A stretch of DNA of 36,137 nt from Streptacidiphilus carbonis. Its GTDB lineage: Bacteria; Actinomycetota; Actinomycetes; Streptomycetales; Streptomycetaceae. The stretch lies in contig NZ_BBPM01000027.1 in assembly GCF_000787775.1 (NCBI RefSeq), positions 1 through 36,137 on the forward strand. Direction: 5' to 3'. Position 1 is the first letter of the stretch. Each line of letters starts with the position of its first letter. The notes under the pieces were generated by a model. It was not told where the DNA came from. It searched no databases and worked only from the letters and a program-made list of their open reading frames with translations. The position numbers were made by a program, and so were the translations under genes. Positions 24,522-32,162 of the stretch are shown here, one piece after another.

Positions 24522-26748
24522 CGGCCCCCGGGGCGACCGGCAGCACCGCGCGGACCACGCGTTCGGCGGCGCCGCCGTCGTCCCAGGGGCAGAAGCGCTC
24601 GCGGAACTCGGAGCGCAGCTTGGCCGCGTCGGTGCCGTCGAAGCCGCTCGGCGAGCGGTCGGCCAGGACCGCGGTCAGCTCCTGCTGGGTGGTGGCGACC
24701 AGGCCGGGGGGATGTTCCATCAGGTCGAAGTAGACGCCGCGGATGCGCTGGTAGTCCTCCCAGTCCGGGGCGAAGACCACCATCGGCCGGTCCAGCACCG
24801 CGTAGTCGAACATCACCGAGGAGTAGTCGGTGACCAGGACGTCCGCGGCCAGGCAGACCTCCTCCACCGAGCCGTGCCGGGAGACGTCCACGATGCGTGC
24901 GGCGGCACCCGCGCCCTCGGCCCGGTCGCCGGCCGTCCCGGCCCGCTCGGGGCGGCTGTAGAAATAGTGGGCGCGCACCAGCAGCGTGTAGCCGGGGCCC
25001 AGCGCCGCCGCCAACTCCTCGACGTCCAGCGGGGAGACGAACGCGGCGTGCTGCTCGCGGTGGGTGGGCGCGTAGAGCACCGCGGTGCTGCCCGCGGCGA
25101 CGCCCAGACGCTCGCGGATCGCCGCGGCCTCCTCGGGGGTGGCGTCGGCCAGCCGGTCGTTGCGGGGGTAGCCGGTCTCCAGCACCTGGTAGCCGCCGGG
25201 GTAGGCGCGGCCGAAGGCTGCGGTGGAGTGCGGGTTGGGCGAGACCAGGTAGTCCCAGCGGGCCACATGCTCCAGCAGCCGGTCGAAGTCCATGCCGGCC
25301 GCGGCCTCGGGGCGGTCCCGCAGGTCCAGGCCGAGGTACTTCAGCGGGGTGCCGTGCTGGGTCTGGATGTGCACCGAACCGGGCCGCTTGGCCGCGGTGT
25401 GCGGGAAGTTGACGTTGTTGACGAAGTACTTGGCGGTGCACATCAGCTTCAGGTAGGCGGGGGTGTTCTCCAGCACCCAGGGCACGCCCTCGGGCATGGC
25501 CGCGCCCTGCGCCCTGGTCTGCACCACCCACACGCCGCGGACCGAGGGGGCCAGTTCGAGGGCCTTCTCGTAGATCGCCGCCGGGTTGCAGGCGTAGCCG
25601 CGGTACCAGTAGGCGGCGTAGACGGCGAGGTTCTGGTCCAGCGGGAGCCGGCGGTAGGCCGCGGAGAGCCCGCGCCTGGCGGTGCCGCGCACGGCGCGCC
25701 TGGCCTGCGGCACGGTGCGGCGGGCCCGGCGGCGGACGGTTCGCGGCAGCGCCTGCAGCGGGCGCAGCCGCTGGTAGGCGCCCCAGGCGTCGCGGTCGAC
25801 CAGTCGGTACTGCACCCCGCGCAGGCCGCCCGGGTAGCTGTAGCCCTGCGGGCGGCGCCGGCGGAAGTGCGCGGAGGCGCGGTGGAAGAAGTCGGCCCGC
25901 AGCTCGGCCGGTACCAGGCCCGGGGTGTCGAGCACGGTCACCGCCTGCTTCACGGTTCGGTCGAAGACCAGGCGGCGGAGCGGTGCGGCGATGTCGGGGC
26001 GGCGGTCCAGGAACGCGAAGACCGCGTCGTACTGGGCGAAGGCGTCGGCGTGCCGGGGCGAGGCGGTGTTGGTGATCGCGCCCTCGCGCTCGCGCCGGTA
26101 GAAGTAGAGCTCCTGCGGCAGCAGGCTGATCCGCTCGGCGGCCAGCAGCAGCGGATAGGTGACCGAGAGGTCCTCGTAGTAGCCGTCGCCGAAGCGGACG
26201 TCCAGGCCGAGCAGGAACTCGCGGCGGACCACCTTGTTCCAGGCCGAGAGGATCATGTTCAGCAGCGCCGGGCGCTCGGCCAGGGTGAGCGTGTCCGGGG
26301 CGTCGGCCAGAGTGCCGCGCCAGGTGTCGGGTTCGACGCTGCCGTCGGGGTAGACCCGGGCGAAACCGGTGACCAGCACATCGGGGCGGCTCTCGGCCAG
26401 GCGCGCGGAGACGGTCCCGACCGCGCCCTCGGCCAGCCAGTCGTCGCTGTCCACGAACCAGACGTACGCACCGGTGGCCCGCTCCAGGCCGGCCTCGCGG
26501 GCGCCGCCGAGGCCGCGGTTGGCGTCCAGGTGCAGCACGGTGAGCCGGGGGTCGCGGGCGGCGTACTCGTCCAGGATGGCGCCGCTGCCGTCGGGCGAGC
26601 AGTCGTCGACGGCGACCACCTGCAGCCCGGGGAGGTCGGCGGCGAGGACGGAGTCCAGGCAGCGCGGCAGGTAGTCGGCGACCCCGTACACCGGCAGGAC
26701 GACGGACAGGGAGGGGGAGTCGGCTGCGTTGGGGGTGGGCGCACTCAC
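24508..26748 (-). CDS. Bifunctional GT2 glycosyltransferase / CDP-glycerol glycerophosphotransferase
   Basis: This is a 746-residue two-domain protein. The N-terminal family 2 glycosyltransferase (about 12-240) has VVLPVYGVADYLPRCLDSV, VAVDDCSPDGSG and the DXD-type VWFVDSDDW. The C-terminal TagB/TagF-like domain (about 370-735) has QTQHGTPLKYLG, YAPTHREQ and VTDYSSVMFDYAVLDRPMV. An Arg-rich linker lies between them. Such fusions build teichoic-acid-like or glycerol-phosphate wall polymers at the inner face of the membrane. The GTG at 26748 has CTGGAG about 11 nt upstream. It lies 44 nt after the STAS gene on the same strand, which may be chance. The family assignment is firm; the polymer is unknown. 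Confidence 0.92.
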   Translation of the reverse strand: MSAPTPNAADSPSLSVVLPVYGVADYLPRCLDSVLAADLPGLQVVAVDDCSPDGSGAILDEYAARDPRLTVLHLDANRGLGGAREAGLERATGAYVWFVDSDDWLAEGAVGTVSARLAESRPDVLVTGFARVYPDGSVEPDTWRGTLADAPDTLTLAERPALLNMILSAWNKVVRREFLLGLDVRFGDGYYEDLSVTYPLLLAAERISLLPQELYFYRREREGAITNTASPRHADAFAQYDAVFAFLDRRPDIAAPLRRLVFDRTVKQAVTVLDTPGLVPAELRADFFHRASAHFRRRRPQGYSYPGGLRGVQYRLVDRDAWGAYQRLRPLQALPRTVRRRARRTVPQARRAVRGTARRGLSAAYRRLPLDQNLAVYAAYWYRGYACNPAAIYEKALELAPSVRGVWVVQTRAQGAAMPEGVPWVLENTPAYLKLMCTAKYFVNNVNFPHTAAKRPGSVHIQTQHGTPLKYLGLDLRDRPEAAAGMDFDRLLEHVARWDYLVSPNPHSTAAFGRAYPGGYQVLETGYPRNDRLADATPEEAAAIRERLGVAAGSTAVLYAPTHREQHAAFVSPLDVEELAAALGPGYTLLVRAHYFYSRPERAGTAGDRAEGAGAAARIVDVSRHGSVEEVCLAADVLVTDYSSVMFDYAVLDRPMVVFAPDWEDYQRIRGVYFDLMEHPPGLVATTQQELTAVLADRSPSGFDGTDAAKLRSEFRERFCPWDDGGAAERVVRAVLPVAPGAVTDR

Positions 26749-26792
26749 GGGCGGTTCTACTCCAGGTCCGGTCCGGGACGAATCCCCCGAGC

Positions 26793-27281
26793 CTACTGCG
26801 CGCCCTGGACCGCCTCGGACCTGCCACTGGCGGAGACCAGGTCCGGGTGGATGTCGAAGAGCCGGCGGATGCCCAGGGCGTTGAACACCCGGTGCACCTC
26901 GCTGCTGGCGCGGTGGTCGCGGGCGGCCGGGAGGACCAGCCGCAGCTCCCCGGAGCAGGAGCGCAGCAGCCGCCGGGCGCCGATCAGCACGCCGACGCCG
27001 CTGGAGTCGCAGAAGCGGACCTCGCTGAGGTCCAGCAGGATCCGGCGCTGCCCGGAGGCGACGGCGTGGTGCACCTGGTCGCGGACCACCGCCCCGGAGG
27101 CCAGGTCGATCTCGCCCGCCACGCGGAGCAGGGTCCAGTCGTCGAACGTCTCGGGCGTCACTGTCAGTGTGCTCACGCTGTGCCGCGATTCTCGGGTTGT
27201 CGGGTCGGTGGGTGGGACGGAGGTGACGGGAGTGGACAAAAGTCCAGGGAAAACGGTCACCGAGTGTTCTTGACGAGCCAT
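26793..27281 (-). CDS. STAS-domain anti-sigma factor antagonist
   Basis: The 162-residue protein has a STAS domain (about residues 37-145) with the segment LDLSEVRFCDSSGVGVL. The serine of DSSG is the usual phosphorylation site of SpoIIAA/RsbV-type antagonists. These proteins bind RsbW-like kinases and free a sigma factor when unphosphorylated. The start is uncertain: the ATG at 27281 has no clear ribosome binding site, and a GTG at 27176 (residue 36, giving MSTLTVTPE) is a good alternative that matches the usual family length of about 125. It is divergent from an ECF sigma gene, but the antagonist type normally serves SigB-like factors, so a direct link is not assured. Confidence 0.85.
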   Translation of the reverse strand: MARQEHSVTVFPGLLSTPVTSVPPTDPTTRESRHSVSTLTVTPETFDDWTLLRVAGEIDLASGAVVRDQVHHAVASGQRRILLDLSEVRFCDSSGVGVLIGARRLLRSCSGELRLVLPAARDHRASSEVHRVFNALGIRRLFDIHPDLVSASGRSEAVQGAQ

Positions 27282-27339
27282 CAGGCTATCGGGAGCAGCC
27301 GACGGAGGACAGCCCGGATCACAGTCCGTACATGGAATC

Positions 27340-27369
27340 GATCCGAAACGGTCCGATCCGAAACGGTCC
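27340..27369. repeat. Perfect 15-bp tandem repeat in the sigma-factor promoter
   Basis: GATCCGAAACGGTCC occurs twice back to back (27340-27354 and 27355-27369), about 90 bp before the sigma-factor ATG. It could hold a repeated GAAAC-type -35 element or a two-site operator. Confidence 0.9.
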
Positions 27370-27457
27370 GTGGCCAGTCAGTTTCTGCGAACCGCCCTGT
27401 CACCTCACCCGGCGGCGCTAGGTTCAAACAGGGACGTTCCGATGAAGGGCGGTGCCC

Positions 27458-28027
27458 ATGGCGACATCGGCCCCGATCCGCTGGGACCGCCAGATCCAGC
27501 GGCGCCTCGCCCGCGGCGAGGAGTCCGCGCTCGGTGAGCTCTACGACCAGTTCGCCCCGCTGGTGCTCGGACTGGCCAGCCGCGTCCTGGACGACGCCGA
27601 GGCCGCCGAGCAGGTGGTCCGCGAGGTCTTCGCCCATGTCTGGGAGCACCCCGGCGACTTCGACCCGGCCCAGGGCTCCATGCGCTCCTGGATCGGCACC
27701 CTCACCCACCGCCGCGCCGTCGAACGGCTGCGCAGGGACCAGGCGCCGGACGGCGGCGAGGGCGACGAGGACGGCCCGACGGCTCCGCCGGAGTCCTCCA
27801 GCATGGAGGAGCAGGTGCTCGCGGAGGCGACCGCGGCCCGGGTCCAGCACGTGGTGACCTCGCTCCCGCTGGCACTCAGGGAGACCCTGGTGCTCACCTA
27901 CTTCGGCGGCCGCACCTACCAGCAGGCCGCGCGCGAACTCGGCATCAGCACGGCCACCGCCAAGCACCGGATGCGGCTCGGCCTCCAGCTCCTGGCCACG
28001 GCCCTCTCGACGGAACACACCTCATGA
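27458..28027 (+). CDS. ECF-type RNA polymerase sigma factor
   Basis: This 189-residue sigma-70 family protein has region 2 (about 22-92, with ALGELYDQFAPLVLGLASRV and the promoter -10 recognition helix ending in THRRAVERLRRD) and region 4 (about 125-182, with the helix-turn-helix TYQQAARELGISTATAKHRM). It resembles the SigK/SigL type of ECF factors with short linkers. The ATG at 27458 is preferred over a GTG at 27452 because AGGG lies 8 nt upstream. Its stop overlaps the start of the anti-sigma gene (ATGA), which means coupled synthesis of the factor and its inhibitor. ECF factors of this layout usually read their own promoter; the 15-bp repeat upstream may be part of it. Confidence 0.9.
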   Translation: MATSAPIRWDRQIQRRLARGEESALGELYDQFAPLVLGLASRVLDDAEAAEQVVREVFAHVWEHPGDFDPAQGSMRSWIGTLTHRRAVERLRRDQAPDGGEGDEDGPTAPPESSSMEEQVLAEATAARVQHVVTSLPLALRETLVLTYFGGRTYQQAARELGISTATAKHRMRLGLQLLATALSTEHTS

Positions 28028-29181
28028 GCGCCCCGATACCTCCGGGGAGCCCGGAACCGCCGCAGCGCCGGCCGGGCGGGACGCCCGACCACGACACGCT
28101 GCGCGGACTGCTGGGCGCGTGGGCGCTGGACGCCTGCCCCGCCGAGGAGGCCGCCCAGGTCCAGCAGCACCTGGCCGGGTGCCCCGGCTGCGCCGAGGAG
28201 GCCGGAAGGCTGCGGCATGCGGCGGGCTGGCTCTCCGCCGACGAACCGCTGGACCCGGCGCCGATCCTGCGCACCCAGGTGCTGGCCCGGGCCCTGGCCC
28301 GGCGCGCGCCGGAGGTCAGGGTCCCCGAGTACGCGGGCGCGTTCGTCGCCGAGACGGCCCGGTTGGACGCGCTGCTGCGGGACCTGGGCGAACTCGACTG
28401 GCTGGAACGCGCGGAGCTGCCCTGGCACGGCGGCTCGGAGCACTGGCGCCCGGCCGAGGTGCTGTGCCACCTCACGGCGGTGGACGGGGTGGTGTCCCGG
28501 GCGCTGGGCCTGCCCGACCCGGTGCCCTCGCCGGACGGCGGCATCGACCTGGTGGAGCGCACCGCGCGGCTGATGGCCCAGCAGCGGCGGCGCGGCCCGG
28601 AGACCGTCCGGGCGTTCTGGCGCGAGCAGACCCGCGCCCTGGTGGAGACGGCCGCGCTGGTCGACGCCGCCGGGCAGCCCTCGGCGGCGGCGGACCTCCC
28701 GGTGGACTACGGCGCGTTCCAGCTGCCGCTGCGGGACGCCTTCGTGGACCGGGCCTTCGAGTGCTGGATCCACGCAGAGGACATCGCCGAGGCGGTGGGG
28801 TGGCCCTACGGGCCGCCGCGCGGGGCGCACATCCGGGCCATGGTGGAGCTGGCCACCCGGCTGCTCCCCTATGCGCTGACCACGCTGCGCATGGCCGGCC
28901 CGGGCTCGCCGACCGCCCGGCAGGGGCAGGGCGCGGTGAAGCTGATCATCGAGGGCCGCGGCGAGAGCGAATGGCTGGTGCCGCTGGAGATCCCGGCCCC
29001 GGACGCCCCGCCGCTGCGCGCCGACACCGAGCCGGTGGCCACCGTCGCCATCGACGGCGTCGAGTTCTGCTTCTTGTGCGCGGCGCACCGGGATCCGGAC
29101 CGCACCCCGCACGGCATCATCGGCGACCGCAACGCCGCCCGCGACCTGCTCCACGCCGCACGCCTGCTGTCGCGCCCCTGA
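28024..29181 (+). CDS. Anti-sigma factor (ZAS) fused to mycothiol-dependent isomerase (MDMPI) domain
   Basis: This is a 385-residue fusion. The N-terminal part (about 22-75) is a zinc-binding anti-sigma domain with His49, Cys53 and Cys56 (HxxxCxxC). A linker follows, then a DinB/MDMPI-type domain (about 103-260). The zinc ligands known from mycothiol-dependent maleylpyruvate isomerase appear intact: His149, Glu246 and His250 (ECWIH). A C-terminal domain (about 265-375) completes the enzyme fold. There is no transmembrane helix, so it is a soluble cytoplasmic regulator. It starts inside the sigma-factor stop codon (ATGA), so it is the cognate inhibitor. A thiol or mycothiol-linked signal is an inference from the fusion. 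Confidence 0.88.
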   Translation: MSAPIPPGSPEPPQRRPGGTPDHDTLRGLLGAWALDACPAEEAAQVQQHLAGCPGCAEEAGRLRHAAGWLSADEPLDPAPILRTQVLARALARRAPEVRVPEYAGAFVAETARLDALLRDLGELDWLERAELPWHGGSEHWRPAEVLCHLTAVDGVVSRALGLPDPVPSPDGGIDLVERTARLMAQQRRRGPETVRAFWREQTRALVETAALVDAAGQPSAAADLPVDYGAFQLPLRDAFVDRAFECWIHAEDIAEAVGWPYGPPRGAHIRAMVELATRLLPYALTTLRMAGPGSPTARQGQGAVKLIIEGRGESEWLVPLEIPAPDAPPLRADTEPVATVAIDGVEFCFLCAAHRDPDRTPHGIIGDRNAARDLLHAARLLSRP

Positions 29182-29205
29182 GGGGCCCGCGGGGCCGGGC
29201 TCAGG
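29177..29205. terminator. Hairpin overlapping two convergent stop codons
   Basis: CCTGAG (29177-29182) pairs with CTCAGG (29200-29205), and inner CCC with GGG after a 3-nt bulge. The stem includes the TGA of the anti-sigma gene and the TGA of purU on the other strand, so one element may terminate both. Confidence 0.5.
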
Positions 29206-30070
29206 CGAAGACGACGGTGCGGCTGCCGTTGAGCAGGACGCGGTGCTCGGCGTGCCACTTCACCGCGCGGGCGAGCGCCTGGCATTCGGCGTCGCGGCCC
29301 AGGGCGACCAGTTGCTCGGGGGTGACGTCGTGGCTGACCCGGACCACCTCCTGCTCGATGATCGGGCCCTCGTCCAGCTCGGCCGTCACATAGTGCGCGG
29401 TGGCGCCGATCAGCTTCACGCCCCGGGCGTGCGCCTGGTGGTAGGGCTTGGCGCCCTTGAAGCTCGGCAGGAACGAGTGGTGGATGTTGATCGCCCGCCC
29501 GGCCAGGGCCTTGCACAGGTCGTCCGAGAGCACCTGCATGTAGCGGGCCAGCACGACCAGGTCCACCCGCTCCGCGGCGACCAGCTCCAGCAGCGCCGCC
29601 TCGGCCCCGGCCTTGGTCGCCGCGGTCACGGGGATGTGGTGGAACGGGACGCCGTAGGAGCCGGCCAGGTCCTTGAAGTCGGTGTGGTTGGAGACCACCC
29701 CGACCACGTCCACCGGCAGCGCCCCGGTACTGGCCCGGAACAGCAGGTCGTTGAGGCAGTGGCCGAACTTGCTGACCAGCAGCAGCACCCGGGCGCGCTC
29801 CGCGCTGGGGTGGATCTGCCAGTCCATCCGGAAGGCGTCGCCGGTCGCGGCGAATGAGGCGCGCAGCTTCTCCAGGGTGACCGGGTCCTCCGCGGAGAAG
29901 TGCACCCGCATGAAGAACAGCCCGCTGGTGCCGTCGCCGAACTGCTGGCTGTCCACGATGTTGCAGCCGGTCAGGAAGAGGTAGCTGGACACCGCGTGCA
30001 CGATGCCCTGCTTGTCCGGGCAGGAGAGGGTCAGTACGTACTGGCCCGTGCCGGGCTGCTGCTGGGACAC
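29201..30070 (-). CDS. purU: Formyltetrahydrofolate deformylase
   Basis: This 289-residue protein has an N-terminal ACT domain (about 10-85) and a C-terminal formyltransferase-fold domain with VLLLVSKFGHCLNDLL, the catalytic region NIHHSFLPSFKGAKPYHQA, and GATAHYVTAELDEGPII. It splits 10-formyl-THF to formate and THF, balancing one-carbon units with purine synthesis; Met/Gly control through the ACT domain is known for the E. coli enzyme. The GTG at 30070 gives the usual family length, with GAAAGG 9 nt upstream. The further upstream extension to 30145 has no support. The gene is convergent with the anti-sigma gene and 130 nt downstream of the SCO4402-like gene on the same strand. Confidence 0.94.
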   Translation of the reverse strand: MSQQQPGTGQYVLTLSCPDKQGIVHAVSSYLFLTGCNIVDSQQFGDGTSGLFFMRVHFSAEDPVTLEKLRASFAATGDAFRMDWQIHPSAERARVLLLVSKFGHCLNDLLFRASTGALPVDVVGVVSNHTDFKDLAGSYGVPFHHIPVTAATKAGAEAALLELVAAERVDLVVLARYMQVLSDDLCKALAGRAINIHHSFLPSFKGAKPYHQAHARGVKLIGATAHYVTAELDEGPIIEQEVVRVSHDVTPEQLVALGRDAECQALARAVKWHAEHRVLLNGSRTVVFA

Positions 30071-30167
30071 CGGATGCTGCCTTTCTGCGGACTCCTGAGC
30101 AGCCAGCCTGCCACAGACGGGCGGCCGGCCGGCGAACCGTCTCACGCCGCGAAAGGCTCCGGCGGGG

Positions 30168-30217
30168 TCAGTCCACGACGCGGTCAGTCCACGACGCGGG
30201 TCAGGCCACGACGCGGG
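30168..30217. repeat. Tandem repeat of the SCO4402-like gene's stop region (3 copies)
   Basis: On the plus strand TCAGGCCACGACGCGGG (30201-30217, the last 17 bases of the gene) is directly preceded by TCAGTCCACGACGCGGG (30184-30200) and by a 16-base copy (30168-30183). Each begins with the TCA that is a TGA stop on the coding strand. Confidence 0.9.
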
Positions 30218-30641
30218 TCAGGATGGACAGCACCTCCAGCGACCGCGGCGCGACGTCCGGGTCCTCGCCGTCGTTCAGGGTCAGCCGGACGTGGGCGTCG
30301 CGGCAGGCGCGGACCGCCTCGGGCCAGCCGTGGTGCGCCAGGTACGCGGCGGAGGGGGCGTCCGCCCCGACCTGGTGCATGATCCGCAGCACCCGCAGCA
30401 CCGCGGTGTCCACCAGCGCGGCCTCGGCCGAGTCGCGGACGATCGTCCCGACGTACTTCTCGGCGGACCAGCGGTCCAGCCAGGTGTCCTCGACCAGGCG
30501 GTACACGGCGTCGGTGACGTCGCCGTAGCCCTCCCGGCCGGTGACCCAGAATTCCTGCTGGAACGCTGGGTCGCCGAGCATGTGCAGGGCTGAGCGGACC
30601 CGGGCCCGCCAGCGCCACCAGGGGATGTCAGTGAGCGGCAT
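30201..30641 (-). CDS. SCO4402-like conserved protein of unknown function
   Basis: The 146-residue protein is rich in Trp and Arg near the start (IPWWRWRARVRSAL) and then all-helical in appearance. It has the conserved-looking stretch EFWVTGREGYGDVTDAVYRLVEDTWLD. It resembles the streptomycete SCO4402 family, which has no known role as far as I can tell. The ATG at 30641 is preferred because GGGGAG lies 10 nt upstream; an ATG at 30650 would be only 1 nt from that site. No signal peptide or membrane segment is present. Its terminal 17 bases are repeated twice more after the stop. It lies upstream of purU on the same strand. Confidence 0.75.
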   Translation of the reverse strand: MPLTDIPWWRWRARVRSALHMLGDPAFQQEFWVTGREGYGDVTDAVYRLVEDTWLDRWSAEKYVGTIVRDSAEAALVDTAVLRVLRIMHQVGADAPSAAYLAHHGWPEAVRACRDAHVRLTLNDGEDPDVAPRSLEVLSILTRVVA

Positions 30642-30868
30642 GGCGCCCATGCTCCCCGAGTGAGGGGCCGTTCGAGAAGACTTTTGCGAACCGTGCTGCG
30701 AACCCTGCATAAGAATCGATCCTACGTTCCCATTGCTACGGCTGTTCTCACGGCGTTGGCCCGTTGTTCCCCGGAGCGCCGCGTCGGCGTCCGCCGCTGC
30801 CCGGAGGCTTTCCCCCGAGCTATGTGGCGGGCCGACCGGAGCCCGCCTCCAGGGAGGGACAGCGTGCC

Positions 30869-32104
30869 ATGAGGTCCACCGGACGATCGAGCCGTACGGT
30901 CGCCGCCGCCGCGGGTGCGGCACTGCTGCTGGGCGGCCTGGCCGCCTGCGGCGGCAACGCCGACGCCAGCGAGCACGGCACCGTCACGGTGATGACCTGG
31001 GCGCCGGAGGAGGGAGCGGTGGGCAGCCAGGCGGGGATGCCGGCGCTGGCCGCCGCGATCGCCAAGGACTTCAACGCGACCGGCGGCATCGGCGGCCGCC
31101 AGGTCCAGGTGCTGACCTGTGACGAGCACAACACCAGCGCGGGGGCCATCGCCTGCGCCAACGAGGCGGTCGCCAGGAACGTGGTGGCGGTCGTCGGCTC
31201 CTACAGCCAGTACGGCAGCGACTTCATGCCGCTGCTGGAGGGGGCCGACATCCCCTACCTCGGCGGCTTCGGGCTCTCCCCCGAGGAGTTCAACTCGATC
31301 TACTCCTACCCGGTCAACGGCGGGTATCTGACGCTGCTGGCCGGCAACGGCGAGCAGCTGGTCAAGGCCGGCTGCACCAGGGTCGCCGTGGTCCGCCCGA
31401 AGAGCGACCTCGGCGACACCATGCTGGGCTCGCTCAAGGCCGGCCTGTCCACCGGCAATGTGTCCACGGTGGACGTCCCGGTCGACTCCGGGCGCACCGA
31501 GTACTCGGCCGCGGCGGTCCAGGCCATCGGCAGCGACGACAACGGCTCCTGCGTCACCACGGCCCTCGACCCCGCCTCCACCGCGACCTTCTTCGACGAC
31601 TACCGGCGCCAGGCCCCCCGGCACACCCGGCTGTCGTCGGTCATCGGCAGCGTCCAGCAGTCCCTGGTGGACTCCACCGGCGGCGCCACCGGACCGCTGC
31701 AGTCGCTGCTCGCCACCGGCTGGTACCCGCCGGACAGCAGCCCGGTGTGGAACTCGCTGCACGCCCTGGTGAAGACCTACGCCTTCACCGACAACCGGAT
31801 CAACACGGCCGACCCTGGCGAGGAGACCACCTGGATCGCCTACGAGGTGCTGCGCAAGGTCGTCTCCGGGATGACCGGGCAGATCACCGCCAAGTCGCTG
31901 CGGATCGCCCTGGACAACAGCGGGCCGATCGACACCGGCGGGCAGACCCCGGCGCTGGCCTGGGGCATCAACGACACGCTGGCGCTGAGCAGCGCGCCCC
32001 GGCTGGTGAACACCCGGGTGACCTTCCTGGGCGTGCAGAACGGGCAGCTCAGCGAGGGTGAATCGGGACTGCAGGACGTGCGTGCGCTGCTGCTGAAGCA
32101 GTAG
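30869..32104 (+). CDS. ABC-transporter substrate-binding lipoprotein (amino-acid/branched-chain type)
   Basis: This is a 411-residue lipoprotein with a Sec signal and the lipobox GLAAC (Cys27). The mature part is a type I periplasmic-binding fold like the leucine/branched-chain amino-acid receptors (Peripla_BP_6 type), with an N-lobe start at VTVMTWAPEEG and the segment KDFNATGGIGGRQVQVLTCD. In Gram-positives it would be anchored to the outer membrane face and deliver its ligand to an ABC permease. No permease or ATPase genes are next to it, so it is an orphan. The ATG at 30869 has GGAGGG upstream. A strong hairpin terminator begins within its stop codon. Confidence 0.87.
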   Translation: MRSTGRSSRTVAAAAGAALLLGGLAACGGNADASEHGTVTVMTWAPEEGAVGSQAGMPALAAAIAKDFNATGGIGGRQVQVLTCDEHNTSAGAIACANEAVARNVVAVVGSYSQYGSDFMPLLEGADIPYLGGFGLSPEEFNSIYSYPVNGGYLTLLAGNGEQLVKAGCTRVAVVRPKSDLGDTMLGSLKAGLSTGNVSTVDVPVDSGRTEYSAAAVQAIGSDDNGSCVTTALDPASTATFFDDYRRQAPRHTRLSSVIGSVQQSLVDSTGGATGPLQSLLATGWYPPDSSPVWNSLHALVKTYAFTDNRINTADPGEETTWIAYEVLRKVVSGMTGQITAKSLRIALDNSGPIDTGGQTPALAWGINDTLALSSAPRLVNTRVTFLGVQNGQLSEGESGLQDVRALLLKQ

Positions 32105-32135
32105 GGCCTGTCCGGAGTTCCGGCCGGACAGGCCC
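32104..32135. terminator. Perfect bidirectional terminator hairpin
   Basis: GGGCCTGTCCGG (32104-32115) pairs perfectly with CCGGACAGGCCC (32124-32135) around an 8-nt loop. It starts in the stop codon of the binding-protein gene and lies 28 nt from the stop of the convergent gene, so it may serve both. Confidence 0.85.
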
Positions 32136-32162
32136 CAGGACACGCGCGTCGGGCGGACGCAT

